Origin: Linanthus parryae
Taxonomy: Eukaryota > Streptophyta > Magnoliopsida > Ericales > Polemoniaceae
NCBI GenBank assembly: GCA_023055425.1
Contig: JALGPY010000001.1
Coordinates: 31,609,001 to 31,673,000 of the forward strand
Direction of reading: 5' to 3'
DNA: 64,000 bases
The position numbers and the translations under genes are program-made. A model generated the notes under the pieces. The model worked only from the letters and a program-made list of their open reading frames with translations, was not told where the DNA came from and did not search any database. Shown here one piece after another: positions 40,982 through 53,800 of this stretch (within the stretch, counting starts at the first letter, position 1; the number at the start of each line of letters is the position of its first letter).

Positions 40982-42411
40982 TGTAGGGTTTTGATTCATG
41001 GATCGCGCAAACGGAAGCATAATCAAATAAACAACCATGCAAAACCCTCCAAGGATCACAAGTCTAGATGCATAACGATAGTGAAGGTAAGAAATCATAA
41101 ACACACCTTTGGGTTCTCCTTGATGACTTCAAACGCGAATAGTGTCACGTTCTCTATAGTTGATCCACGCCTAGAGTTGATCCTAGATCTCCAATCACCT
41201 TGGTGCTAGCCCGGAATGAAAGGAGGGTGAAGGAATCACGCAAAACGAGGCACAAAAGGGGGTTCGGCCCCTTTGTGGCGTCGGGGACGAGTGGGCGGCG
41301 GCAAGGGGGCGGCGTCCCTCTTGTTGCTTGCTCTCTCTCTCCTTTGTTCTCTCCTACTCTTGTTATGTTCTCTTTAGAGCATAAGTTGTGTAGGGAAGGA
41401 AGGAGGAGGGTCCTTTATATAGTCCAACAACTCCTTGTTAACTACCTAAAGGACTTATTCTAGTCCTACTAGAATTCAATTTAGTCCCTTCCTTGCAAAT
41501 TAGTCCCTACTAAGTTTGCAAGGGTTTGCAAAGTGATCCTTCTAATTAATTAATCCTATTAATTAATTCCCAAATCTAGTACAACTCTATATAGCGTGTG
41601 ACCCCATAGGTTCTATCTAGTTGGTAGCAACTCTTTGCTAATATGGAGCGGTTTCTAGCAAAACATCCATTCTAGCCAACTAATAGAATAGTCATCTAGA
41701 CAACCTTGTACAAGTAATTGTCTCATCCCTTTGCCTCCATATCCGGATTGGACACGAGACATACAAGTCACACTCGTATATCCAATCCCTAGTTTCTCGA
41801 TCCATGGAATAGCCTTATTCGTGCAAATAACATCAATATCTCATATATTGATTTATTTGAGTCTGGCCAGACATTCTATAAGCACTATCCTCGAGTGGCC
41901 TTGGACATTTGCTCCCGTTATGTGGGAGGGGCAAATCCTCTCTACGTCCACTACGATCCCTAAGCTTGCTTCTCATTGTATCCAGTACACGCCTTTATAA
42001 CTACCCAGTTACGGTGTAGCGTTTAACGCTACCAAGATCACAATGATCCACAACTAGAATATCTAGTGACTTCAAGTCTAAGGATGACAATACCATTGTA
42101 CCCGAGAAGCACTTGTGACTCAACATAACGTGTATGTAGCCTTCTCGGTAATGGGTCAATCCAGTGCAACATTCCGTAATGCACACCCATGTGTTGGATC
42201 ATGATATCTCCATATCAATCCAACCCCATACTAGTCTATAGATGATTGTCCCATTTAATCATTATACTCGACTAGGGATATTTAAGATAAACAACACGAT
42301 TGTAAATCTAAGGACTTCATTATATTAAATATCCAATAAATAATAAATGAATTTCTAGCCAATTACAAATTCATACTAAACTAGATTGCCTCTAGGGCAT
42401 CTATTCCAACA
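40982..42411 (-). repeat. 3' LTR of copia G
   Basis: 1,430 bp, TGTAGGGTTTTG to CTATTCCAACA in plus orientation. Identical to 48056-49485 except at 41553, as far as I can see. A TATA box (minus strand) lies at about 41411-41425. Confidence 0.95.
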
Positions 42412-42426
42412 GTCTCCCACTTGCAC
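42412..42426 (-). other. Polypurine tract of copia G
   Basis: TGCAAGTGGGAGAC on the minus strand, between the pol stop and the LTR. Confidence 0.8.
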
Positions 42427-45400
42427 TAGAGCCAATCTGGCGCATCTCGTATGCCCATACTCCTAGTGTGCCCTTCATGCTTCCACTGCGTGAGAGGCTT
42501 TGTAAGCGGGTCTGACAGATTATCATCTGTAGGAATCTTGCATATCCGAACGTCTCCTCTATCGATAATATCTCGAATCAGATGAAACTTCCTGAGCACA
42601 TGCTTGGACTTCTGGTGCGATCTTGGTTCCTTTGATTGCGCGATCGCCCCAGTGTTGTCACAGAACAACTCCACTGGATCCGCAATGCTAGGGACCACAC
42701 CAAGTTCAGAAACAAACTTTCTGATCCAAACAGCCTCCTTTGCTGCGCCATTTGCAGCAATGTACTCAGCCTCTGTTGTAGAATCAGCTACCGTCTCTTG
42801 CTTGGAACTCTTCCAGCTCACCGCTGCTCCATTCAGGCAAAACACATATCCCGACTGTGATCTGAAGTCATCTCTATCGGTTTGGAAGCTTGCATCAGTG
42901 TAACCCCTTACACGCAACTCTTCCTCACCGCCAAACATCAAGAAAGCATCCTTAGTTCTTCTCAAGTACTTTAGGATGTTCTTGACAGCAATCCAGTGAC
43001 TCTCACCCGGATTGGATTGGTATCTGCTTGTCATACTCAAGGCATATGACACATCTGGTCTAGTACATAACATGGCGTACATGATAGATCCTATGGCCGA
43101 GGCATAGGGAATCCTACTCATGCGTTCCTTCTCAATCTCATTGGAAGGACATCCACTCTTCGAAAGAGTGATTCCATGTGACATGGGCAAGAATCCCTTC
43201 TTGGAATCTTGCATGTTGAACCGTTTCAACACCTTGTCAATATATGTACTTTGACTTAGGCCTAGCAACCTCTTAGATCTATCTCTATAGATCTTTATAC
43301 CGAGTATATAGGCTGCTTCCCCTAAGTCCTTCATTGAGAAACACTTTCCTAGCCAATCTTTCACAGATTGTAGCATGGGAATGTCGTTTCCAATGAGTAG
43401 TATGTCATCCACATACAAGACCAGAAAGGCTACAGAGCTCCCACTAACCTTCTTGTAAACACAAGACTCATCTTCGTTTCTGATGAAGCCAAACTCTTTG
43501 ACCACTTCATCAAAACGTCGATTCCAACTCCTAGAAGCTTGCTTCAATCCATAAATGGATCGTTGCAGCTTACAGACTTTGTTGGCTTGCTTTGGATCCT
43601 CAAAACCCTCCGGCTGTATCATATACACGTCCTCGAGGAGATTCCCATAAAGGAATGCTGTTTTGACATCCATCTGCCAAATCTCATAGTCGTAGTATGC
43701 TGCAATCGTAAGTAGGATTCGGATGGATTTGGTCATAGCGACTGGTGAAAAGGTTTCATCATAGTTAATACCATGAATCTGTCTGAATCCTTTAGCCACC
43801 AATCGGCCCTTATAGGTAATCACATTACCATCCATGTCGATCTTCTTCTTGAAGACCCACTTGCACCCTATGGGCCGCGCCCCATCAGGTGGTTCCACCA
43901 AAGTCCATACTTTGTTGGTATACATGGATTCCATCTCGGATCTCATGGCTTCAAGCCACTTCTGCGAGTCTGGGCCATTCATGGCCTCCTCATAGGTAGT
44001 AGGCTCATCATCTATGAGCATCGTGTCACCGGAATCAGTTACGAGAAGTACGTACCTCTCGGGTTCCTGGCGCACTCTACTAGATCTACGAAGCTCTTGT
44101 GTTACCTGAACAGGTGGATCCACAACTGCTTGTGATTCCTGTTCATGTTCCATAATCGGTTCAGTGATTTGTGGTTCTTGAACTTCTTCAAGTTCTACAT
44201 TCCTCCCACTTGCTTCTTTAGAGACAAACTCTCTTTCTAGAAACACGCCGGTTCGAGCAACAAACACTTTGTTCTCGGTTGGATTGTAGAAGTAGTATCC
44301 CTTAGTTTCCTTAGGGTACCCCACAAATTTACACTTATCCGATTTAGGCCCTAGCTTGTCTGATTGTAAACGTTTTACATAGACATCGCAGCCCCAAATC
44401 CTCATGAACGACAGTGTGGGACGCCTCCCACTCCACATCTCATATGGTGTCTTCATGACTGATTTAGATGGAACACGGTTAATGGTGAAAGCTGCACTTA
44501 ATAGAGCGTAGCCCCAAAACGATAATGGAAGATCGGTTTGACACATCATAGACCGAACCATATCCAATAGGGTTCGATTCCTCCTCTCGGACACGCCATT
44601 CCATTGTGGCGTTCCGGGTGGAGTGAGTTGGGACACGATCCCACACTCTCTAAGATAGTCGTCAAACTCTTGACTCAAGTATTCTCCTCCACGATCCGAT
44701 CGTAGAGCCTTGATACTTTTGCAAGTTGCTTCTCTACTTCATTCTTGAATTCCTTGAACACTTCAAAGGATTCGGATTTTGCCCTCATAAGGTACACAAA
44801 TCCATATCTACTGTAATCATCAGTAAACGTAATGAAGTAGACATAACCACCCCTGGCAGGCGTGGCAAATGGCCCACACACATCGGTATGTATGAGCGCC
44901 AATTGCTCACTAGTCCTCTCACCTTTCTTATTGAAAGGGGACTTTGTCATTTTTCCCAATAAACAAGCCTCACATGTCTCATATGATTCAAAATCAAATG
45001 AGTCTAGTAATCCATCCTTATGGAGTCCAGATACACGTTTCTCATTTATGTGGCCTAAACGACAATGCCATAAATAAGCAGGATTTAAATCATTTATTTT
45101 AATCCGCTTGGTATTAATGTTGTAGACAGGATTACTTAGATCAAGGACATAAAGTCCATTAAATAATTGCGCACTAAAATAGTGAATATTATTCAAATAA
45201 AAGGAACAACAATTGTTCTTTATTGAAATAATAAAACCTTCCTTGTCCAAACAAGAAATAGAAATAATGTTTCTGCTCATAGCAGGCACAAAATAGCAAT
45301 TATTTAATTCTAAAACTAATCCTGAAGGCAGAGATAGCTCGCACACGCCTATGGCCAACGCAGCAACCTTTGCTCCATTCCCAACGCGCAGATCTACCTC

Positions 45401-46374
45401 CCCTTTAGCCAATCTTTTACTTCTCTTTAGATCCTGCATATTTCGACAAATATGAGATCCACATCCAGTATCTAATACCCATGATGTAGAGACAGTTAAA
45501 TTGACATCTACAACAAAAATACCTGGTGGTGGTGGAATCACTATTCCAAGCCTCTTGTCCTCCAGATATTTTGGGCAGTTCCTCCTCCAGTGTCCAGGTT
45601 GACTACAGTAGTGACATTCACCCTTAGTCACGACCTTGGCAATGCCACCAACAGGCTTAAGGGCTTGTTCCTTGGACTTAGCAACTGACTTGCCTTTGCC
45701 CTTGGAGGAAGAGGCAAACTTTTTACCCTTTCCTTTATGCACCATCATTATGGCCTTGCCCTTACCCTTGTTGATGCTCTGTTCAGCCGTCCTCAACATG
45801 TTGAGCAAATCTGGCAGTGGTTTAATGATCTCGTTCATGTTATAGTTCATAATGAACTGTCCATAACTCTCGGGCAACGATTGCAACACGAGATCGGTTG
45901 CCAACTCTTGGCCGACCGGGAACCCAAGCCGGGCGAGATTCTCCAAGTACCCGATCATTCGGAGTACATGGGGTCCCACCGGGTTCCCTTCTGCCAGATG
46001 ACATTTGAACAGTGCCTTTGAGACCTCATACCTCTCTACCCTCGCCTGCTCTTGGAAGAGCTGCTTTAGATGTTCGATCATATCGACAGCATTCATGTTC
46101 TCATGTTGCTTCTGAAGCTCAGAGGTCATGGTGCAAAGCATTGGCAGGCCGCATCATTAGCGTCATCAACACGCTTTTGATACGCCTTTAAGGCAGCAGG
46201 TGTCTGATTTTCTGGACCTTCTGGAACTTGCTCCTCTATTGCGTACAGCTTCTTCTCTTGCTTGAGAACAATTCTCAAGTTTCTGTACCAATCAAGGAAG
46301 TTGGTTCCAGAGAGCTTGTCCTTTTCAAGGACAGATCGTAGGGAATGTTGTGAACTCGATGAGTTGTTTGCCAT
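42426..46374 (-). pseudogene. Gag-pol of copia G, nearly intact
   Basis: ATG at 46374-46372 (MANNSSSSQHSLRSVLEKDK). A small deletion near 46140 shifts the frame. The next stretch (to about 44680) holds the gag core (LQKQHENMNAVDMIEHLK, MIGYLENLARLG), zinc knuckle CHYCSQPGHWRRNC, protease WVLDTGCGSHIC, gag-pre-integrase LWHCRLGHINEKR and the integrase N-terminal half with DVCGPFATPARGG. A missing A in the A-run near 44722 shifts the frame again. The last 750 codons run without a stop: TPPGTPQWNGVSERRNR, then RT with [32 protein letters not shown] and [12 protein letters not shown]; RNase H with GYTDASFQTD, STTEAEYIAA, LFCDNTGAIA and KHVLRKFHLI; end IRDAPDWL. All catalytic motifs remain; only the frame breaks disable it. 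Confidence 0.9.
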
Positions 46375-48055
46375 TTGGAATTCTACAAAAGGAAAATACG
46401 CAAGTTTTAGTATTTGTGAATTTTTGACTATATTTAATAATGGCTAGTTTATTAAATATAGCTCCCACTATTTTTCTACGGATTAATAACCCTCAAGATA
46501 TTAATGCGGAAAATATCCTTATATTTTCTAGTGGGCCAAGATCCATCTTTTTCATCTCCTTATGAGCTTGCTTTGGCAAGTCACCCATAATTCGATTACT
46601 TCTTAGGTAGGAACGATTCCAATTGCATCCCATATGCAACTCTTGGTTCAATCGGGCAAATAACTCCTTATTTATCCATCCTTATGGATAATCCCAATTG
46701 ATTGCCTCTAGGTTTCTTAATCAAATTAATAGCCTAGTTGTGTTCAACCTCTTATCTAAACAATTGCACATTGTTACGTGCCATCGCATTCCATCATTAT
46801 GAACCAAGTCGCCATGCTTTGGCACGCACGAACTTGATAAATAATGATGATAATGAGTGTTTAAATAACGAGAAGGCAAGAACACAATATTTTAAAATTT
46901 GAGGGATTTTTTTAATTTTAATTATTTTGTTGATCAATATCAACTAATCTATCTATTTGAGTTTGGGCACAACTCCAAATAATAGATCCGGTTTGTCTAA
47001 TTATCTTATTATCCTAATTGCATGCATCATCCATACACCAACCACACAAATAATAAGACAATAAATAAACAACCACAAAATAGAAATTAAACGTGATGTG
47101 GATATGGCCTTTTCTAGACTAAGATAATTCCAAGCCAATGGAATTATCTATGAACCCTAAACAAACACATCTCCATGCGTCTTGATCTTTTGGTCCATCC
47201 TTCATAGTCATGTGGAATGCTCCATGCTCCATGCTCCATCTTTTGTGGCTTCTTTGGCTTTGGGCTTCTTTTCTCCAATCTTGGCTAACAATCTACTTTA
47301 TCTAGCACTAGCTAATATCTATACTAAATAAAATAAATCTCACAAGTTGAGAAAAAAAATGGCACGCAGGCCATAAAACCCTAATTAATTATTACAATTA
47401 ATTGATCAGCTCGCAGGCCGTAAAACCAAACCACAAAATTAAACATCCACATCAAACCACATCCTAAGGCCATATCCAATCACCATGCGATTTGCACATA
47501 AACAGTTAAAATCCAATTTTAACGCGCTTGGTCAATTTTAATTGATTTTAGGATTTCTAGGGTTAAAACGGTCCATGGGCCCAACAATCCAATTGCTCGG
47601 GCCCAAATAAGTGAACCATAAAGCCCTAGGGCCGGCCCGGCCCAAAACCCGCAAGCTAGGCCCGCGGGTTAGGGCCGCCCGGCCCCATAGGGCGCCAAGC
47701 TTGGGCGGCAAGCAAGGGGGCGGTCCCCTAGGGGGCCGAACCTCCTTGTGGAGGTTGTTTCCAAAACAACCTCCTTGCTTGGAGCCCAAGTTTGGTTGTT
47801 TCCTTATTGTGGGAGAACTCCTTCTTCCCCAAGGATGCCCAAACCCTAGATCTAAGATCCTAAAATTTCTCAAACTCACCAATTCATGCATCCAATGCAA
47901 TAATTGGGTCTTGTTATGATTAATTCTTTGACAAATTGCATCCAATGCTTGATTTGTCTTGTTTTACGCGATAAACAACAAATTAAGGTGTAAAACAACA
48001 AGAATGTAACACATAAACTACGTTTATGCTCTATGACCTGTGGCTCTGATACCAC
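46375..48055 (-). other. Leader and PBS of copia G
   Basis: CTGTGGCTCTGATACCAC at 48038-48055 is the reverse complement of the initiator-Met PBS (GTGGTATCAGAGCCACAG), next to the LTR. The 1.66-kb leader has no gene. A GC-rich patch at about 47620-47745 corresponds to that in F. Confidence 0.82.
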
Positions 48056-49485
48056 TGTAGGGTTTTGATTCATGGATCGCGCAAACGGAAGCATAATCAA
48101 ATAAACAACCATGCAAAACCCTCCAAGGATCACAAGTCTAGATGCATAACGATAGTGAAGGTAAGAAATCATAAACACACCTTTGGGTTCTCCTTGATGA
48201 CTTCAAACGCGAATAGTGTCACGTTCTCTATAGTTGATCCACGCCTAGAGTTGATCCTAGATCTCCAATCACCTTGGTGCTAGCCCGGAATGAAAGGAGG
48301 GTGAAGGAATCACGCAAAACGAGGCACAAAAGGGGGTTCGGCCCCTTTGTGGCGTCGGGGACGAGTGGGCGGCGGCAAGGGGGCGGCGTCCCTCTTGTTG
48401 CTTGCTCTCTCTCTCCTTTGTTCTCTCCTACTCTTGTTATGTTCTCTTTAGAGCATAAGTTGTGTAGGGAAGGAAGGAGGAGGGTCCTTTATATAGTCCA
48501 ACAACTCCTTGTTAACTACCTAAAGGACTTATTCTAGTCCTACTAGAATTCAATTTAGTCCCTTCCTTGCAAATTAGTCCCTACTAAGTTTGCAAGGGTT
48601 TGCAAAGTGATCCTTCTAATTAATTATTCCTATTAATTAATTCCCAAATCTAGTACAACTCTATATAGCGTGTGACCCCATAGGTTCTATCTAGTTGGTA
48701 GCAACTCTTTGCTAATATGGAGCGGTTTCTAGCAAAACATCCATTCTAGCCAACTAATAGAATAGTCATCTAGACAACCTTGTACAAGTAATTGTCTCAT
48801 CCCTTTGCCTCCATATCCGGATTGGACACGAGACATACAAGTCACACTCGTATATCCAATCCCTAGTTTCTCGATCCATGGAATAGCCTTATTCGTGCAA
48901 ATAACATCAATATCTCATATATTGATTTATTTGAGTCTGGCCAGACATTCTATAAGCACTATCCTCGAGTGGCCTTGGACATTTGCTCCCGTTATGTGGG
49001 AGGGGCAAATCCTCTCTACGTCCACTACGATCCCTAAGCTTGCTTCTCATTGTATCCAGTACACGCCTTTATAACTACCCAGTTACGGTGTAGCGTTTAA
49101 CGCTACCAAGATCACAATGATCCACAACTAGAATATCTAGTGACTTCAAGTCTAAGGATGACAATACCATTGTACCCGAGAAGCACTTGTGACTCAACAT
49201 AACGTGTATGTAGCCTTCTCGGTAATGGGTCAATCCAGTGCAACATTCCGTAATGCACACCCATGTGTTGGATCATGATATCTCCATATCAATCCAACCC
49301 CATACTAGTCTATAGATGATTGTCCCATTTAATCATTATACTCGACTAGGGATATTTAAGATAAACAACACGATTGTAAATCTAAGGACTTCATTATATT
49401 AAATATCCAATAAATAATAAATGAATTTCTAGCCAATTACAAATTCATACTAAACTAGATTGCCTCTAGGGCATCTATTCCAACA
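48056..49485 (-). repeat. 5' LTR of copia G
   Basis: 1,430 bp; see the 3' LTR. The minus-strand TATA is at about 48485-48499. Confidence 0.95.
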
Positions 49486-50690
49486 GTGAGGACTATAATC
49501 GAGTTCTCTATGGCGGTCCATGGATGATCCTGGGTAGTTGTGTGATGGCTCATCAATGGAAACCAGATTTTGATCCATTCAGTGAAGACTTGCATACAGC
49601 TCTGATATGGATCGTATAAGAGACTTGACGGTGGAATACTTTTGTAACACCTGTGAATTACTTTCCAACAACTTCTTTACCCGTACCACCGGATAAAATT
49701 GCTTAATCCTTGAAGGTGCTAGTAGTAATTCACATGGTGTACTTTATACCACACATGTCATCAACAATATCTTGATGTGGAACGGGATATTATAAATTTG
49801 ATGTGCATACCGTAACTGATGTTTGTGGAGCTTTTGGCAAATTTGTTATACTGGATCGAGCAACTTTGGCGGCATCTCGAGGAAGTACGCGCGAATTTGA
49901 GTAGGAATATATCTTGGAAAGAGTTTATTGTCGGAGATATTCATTAATGGCAGACGATTTCCGGTGGAGTATGAGGGATCGGGACAGATTTTCTTCGAGT
50001 GTGGGTTGTTTGGCCACAGAACGGATCACTGCCCCCACTATCCTTCCGACCACATATCCAATGGATTCTGGTGCTAAGGGGAAAAGTGTAGTGGTTGATG
50101 GTGATGCGAGTCAGGGGTTGTTGGATTCTGCAATTGATACTACCAGATATGGCACTTGGATGATAGCTCGTTATCGGAAGAAACCATATTCAGCGTAGGA
50201 GAGGATGCAGAAGGGTGAGTCGAGTTCGGTTCAGATCCGTAACTCGGCTGAGTCGACAAAAACTCGCGAGTTGGGTCCGGAAAGTGGATTTGGGCCAGTT
50301 GGGTCTCGGTTTGATGTGTTATCCATGAGGATCCTGTGAGCCAATTTGAACCCAACTCTTCGGTTCAGTTTGATGTGAGTGGGCCACCACTACTTTTGGA
50401 AGGCCCATAGTAACGTTGGGCTCTAAGGGGAAAAAATTATCTAACAAGGGGCATGAGGGGTATTTCACTTCTTTGAATAAGATGAACCATAATTTGTGAT
50501 CCCCTTTAGGAACCCCAGATCGCAATCAATTTGTGGGGGGGGGGGTTCATCACATGCGTCTTCTCTGGTAAAAGGTGGAGATGGAAGCAAGAGTCAGGGT
50601 TTCGTCCCTTTCAATATAAATGGTGGAACTTCAGGTGGGCGAGGGATTGCACGAACCAAATGTAACAATAGTTCACCTTGGATAAACTAG
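49486..50690 (+). pseudogene. LINE ORF1, C-terminal part, broken
   Basis: 49486-49615 gives DYNRVLYGGPWMI and HQWKPDFDPF, the DUF4283 motif. It is then interrupted by the TRIM-type LTR (49643-49795). 49830-50040 gives FVILDRATLAASRG and a zinc knuckle FFECGLFGHRTDHC, where the first Cys is replaced by Phe. A low-complexity C-terminal part with several frames ends at the stop of GRGIARTKCNNSSPWIN (50690). ORF1 would be the RNA-binding chaperone. Confidence 0.75.
49643..49795 (-). repeat. TRIM-type solo LTR in the LINE
   Basis: TGTAACACCTGTG...CTTTACCCGTACCAC...GATGTGGAACGGGATATTATA aligns with both LTRs of the TRIM at 25728-26270 but lacks about 60-70 bp of the middle. It has no PBS or second LTR, so it is probably a solo LTR left by recombination. 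Clean target duplications are not visible. Confidence 0.75.
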
Positions 50691-50877
50691 GTCGAATTTG
50701 GCCTACAGCTATCCTTCAACACCCCCATAGAACCAACTTGGAAGATTGAAATGTGAATTTCTCTTCCCCCTCCGTACGAGGATGCTCCTACGCAGAGTGG
50801 AGGAGATCTCAAGGGCGCCTCTGCCGCCGGTGAATTCACTGGGAATTTTACAGATCTCATCCCTATATAATCGTCCA

Positions 50878-53800
50878 ATGAAGATCATATATTGGAATTG
50901 CAGGGGTGCAGGTAATCCAGAAACAGTTCGTGTCATTCTGGAGACGTGGAGAATTCATAAACCCAAATTTTTGGTCCTTGTTGAACCAAGAGTGGAAGGT
51001 ACGCATGCTGCTGTTATTTGTGGTAGGTCTAGTTTTAATAAAACGAAATTGGTTGAAGCTCAAGGCTTTCTTGGGGGTATTTGGATATTTTGGAATAGCA
51101 ATTTAGTTGAGTTTAATGTGCTGCACACTACTAGTCAATCTATTATTGGCATGATTAAGTTGAAAAACAATGTGAATTGGTTTTTTGAAGCAATTTATGC
51201 CAGGCTTTCTCCTCCTTCTAGACAGGAGCTTTGGGATTACTTAGAAGGTATTGCTAGTTCTCATAACTTACCTTGGTTAGTTACACGTGACTTTAATCAA
51301 GTCACTTCTGCAAGAGTTAAGAGTGAGGTCGGACATGTTAACTCTAAGAGTTGTGATAAACTTCTTCAATGCTACAAAGCATGTCAATTGAAAGAGCTGG
51401 GTTTTGAAGGACCTGTCTTCACTTGGTCTAACTCCAGAAAAGGGATAGGGTTGATAAAACAAAGGATTGACAAATCTCTCACTAACCCGAGTTGGAGGAT
51501 TCTCTTCCATGAAGCTATGTCTTGTCATTTGGTTCGAGAATGCTCTGATCATCATCCTCTCCTCATTGACACTCAAGGTCTCTATGTGCCTACTTCCCAA
51601 TCAAGACCCTTCACAATGGAGCTTGCCTTGTTTAGGGATGATAGGTTTCATGAGTTGATTAAATCCCATTGGAATGTGAGTTTGGCTATTGATCAGGCCA
51701 TAGCTCTCATGACTCACTTTGTCAAAATCTGCAACAGAGAAGTCTTTGGGAACATCTTTAAAAGAAAAATAATACTACTGGCCAGGTTGCTTGGCACTCG
51801 AAAATTCTTAGCTAAGAAGCATGTCCCTTTTACGGAGCAATTGGAAATTGAGCTACAAGAGCAATATATGATGTGCTTGCTCAAGAGGAGGATTTTTGGT
51901 TTCAGAAGTCTAAAGTTCATAAGCAACTTCTGGGGGATAGAAATACAAATTACTTTCATCTTACTACTGTGATAAAATAAGAAATTGTATGTTTACTATG
52001 ATGAAGGTTCTTGATGATCTTGGTGCTCTGATCCTATTGAGCTTGAGAGGGCTGTTACTAACCACTTTTAAAATATGTACACTGATCACAATCCCTTGGA
52101 AGGTCCTGGTACATGGAGTGGAGATGTTCTAACTTCTGAAGAGAGGGGTCAATTGCTCATGGATGTTACAGCTGTTGAAGTGTTTAGTCTTGTGAAGGAT
52201 ATGGGTAGCTACAAGAGTCATTTGCCTGATGAAGTGCCCCCTATCTTTTATCAAGCTAATTGGGATGTGGTGGGTCCTTCTGTGTTCAAAATGGTGCAGA
52301 ATGCTATCCTTAATGGTAAACTTCCCTCCAACATTAACAGCACCCTGATTGTTCTAATTCCTAAAGTTGAGAACCCCTCTACTTTTAGTGACTTGAGACC
52401 TATTACTCACATGTTAAGGCCCAATTTACAGAGAATAATCGACCCTAATCAGTTCAGTTTTCTGCCTGGAAGAATGGCAGGGGACAATATTATCCTTGCT
52501 CAGGAACTGGTTCATGTCATGAATACTGTGAAGAGCAAGAAGGGTAGAGTTTATATCAAGATTGAACTTTCTAAGTCCTATGATAGGGTTAAGTGGAGTG
52601 TTCTTGATGTGATTCTCTCTCAATTGAACTTAGCTGAAAATTGGGTCTCTCTGATATGAATTCTGTCAAGACCACTCAGTTCAGAGTCTTGTAGAATGGT
52701 GCTCAATTAGAGAAGCTCTCTCTTGGCAGGGGGCTGAGGCAGGAAGATCCTATATCTCCCTACCTCTTTCTTCTAACCATGGATCTTCTTGCACTAAAAA
52801 ATTAAAAGTCCATTGAGAATGTTGAGTGGAAAGGGATCAAATGCTGAAGAGGTGGGCCAGCCATCTCTCATCTGTTTTTCGCAGATGATTCATCCTTTTT
52901 GGTGAAGGAACCATCAAGCAAATCTATGTTATGAAGAGTGTGCTTGAAGAGTTTTGTGAAGATACTGGACAAAGCATCAACTTGGATATATCCAAAATGT
53001 TTGTTGCTCCATGCATTGCTGCTTCTCATGCAAGAGTTCTTTGCCAAATTTTTGGGTTCGATCTCTCTAAAGATCTGGGTTTTCATTTAGGTATGCCTTT
53101 GATCCACACTAAATTCTCTTACACCCATTTTCAGTTTCGTGCGGCAAAGTTAGGATAAGACTAGCTGGGTGGAGAGCAGCACAACTTTCTTTGGTTGGGA
53201 GAATTGTTCTTATTAAAACTGTTTTGCAAGCTACTCCTACCTATGCTATGCAAACTACTCTCTTACCTAAAAGAACTTTACGAGAGATTTCCCAAGCTTG
53301 CGAAAGATCTATTTGGGGAGGCACCATTGACAGAGCTAAACTTCCCCTTCTTAATTGGGATGTGGCTCTTCTTCCTAAAGATAGAGGCGGGTTGAGGTTG
53401 AGGCACATTGGAAATTTTAACTTGGCAATGCTTGGCAAAGCTGCTTGGAAAGTGGTTAGTAATGAAAATGCTATCTGGGCTTCAATGCTTAGATGGAATT
53501 AAGGGAATATGCCTCCTAAAATTTCACCATTCAAGATTGTGGAAGAACCTACTTATAACCTTTACAGCAGTGCATTTTGGTGTTAGAAAAAATTTTATAA
53601 GTGGTAAGGGCACTCTATTCTGGGTGGACAAGTGGCTGGGGAACTTCTCTCTGTGTGATATTGATTTAATTCCTTTAGATGATGATTTTCTTCTTAATAC
53701 TGTTTGGGATCGGGAATCAACTCTGGGTGGAATTAGAACAGTCTCACTGATGTGCTCCCAATGGTGGTCTTGGATCTTCTCAAAGTTGTAGCTCTTCAAG

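Larger units (their letters stand above)
40982..49485 (-). mobile_element. Copia element G, complete, very young, inserted in LINE ORF1
   Basis: 8,504 bp. LTRs at 40982-42411 and 48056-49485, each 1,430 bp; on comparing them by eye I find one difference (41553 A, 48627 T). GTGAG at 40977-40981 and 49486-49490 is a perfect target duplication. PBS, leader, gag, protease, integrase, RT, RNase H and polypurine tract are all present on the minus strand. The same family as F. It has two or three single-base frameshifts in gag-pol but long open frames (750 and about 488 codons). It is the most recent insertion in the window. Confidence 0.96.

Noticed and set aside
40991..42000. Several small ORFs (72-89 codons) in the LTRs of copia G
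   Set aside because: They are within the LTR on the strand opposite to the element, and appear unchanged in both LTRs only because the LTRs are identical.
52931..53502. Separate host genes in the LINE region
   Set aside because: They are consecutive RT pieces of LINE ORF2 in shifting frames.
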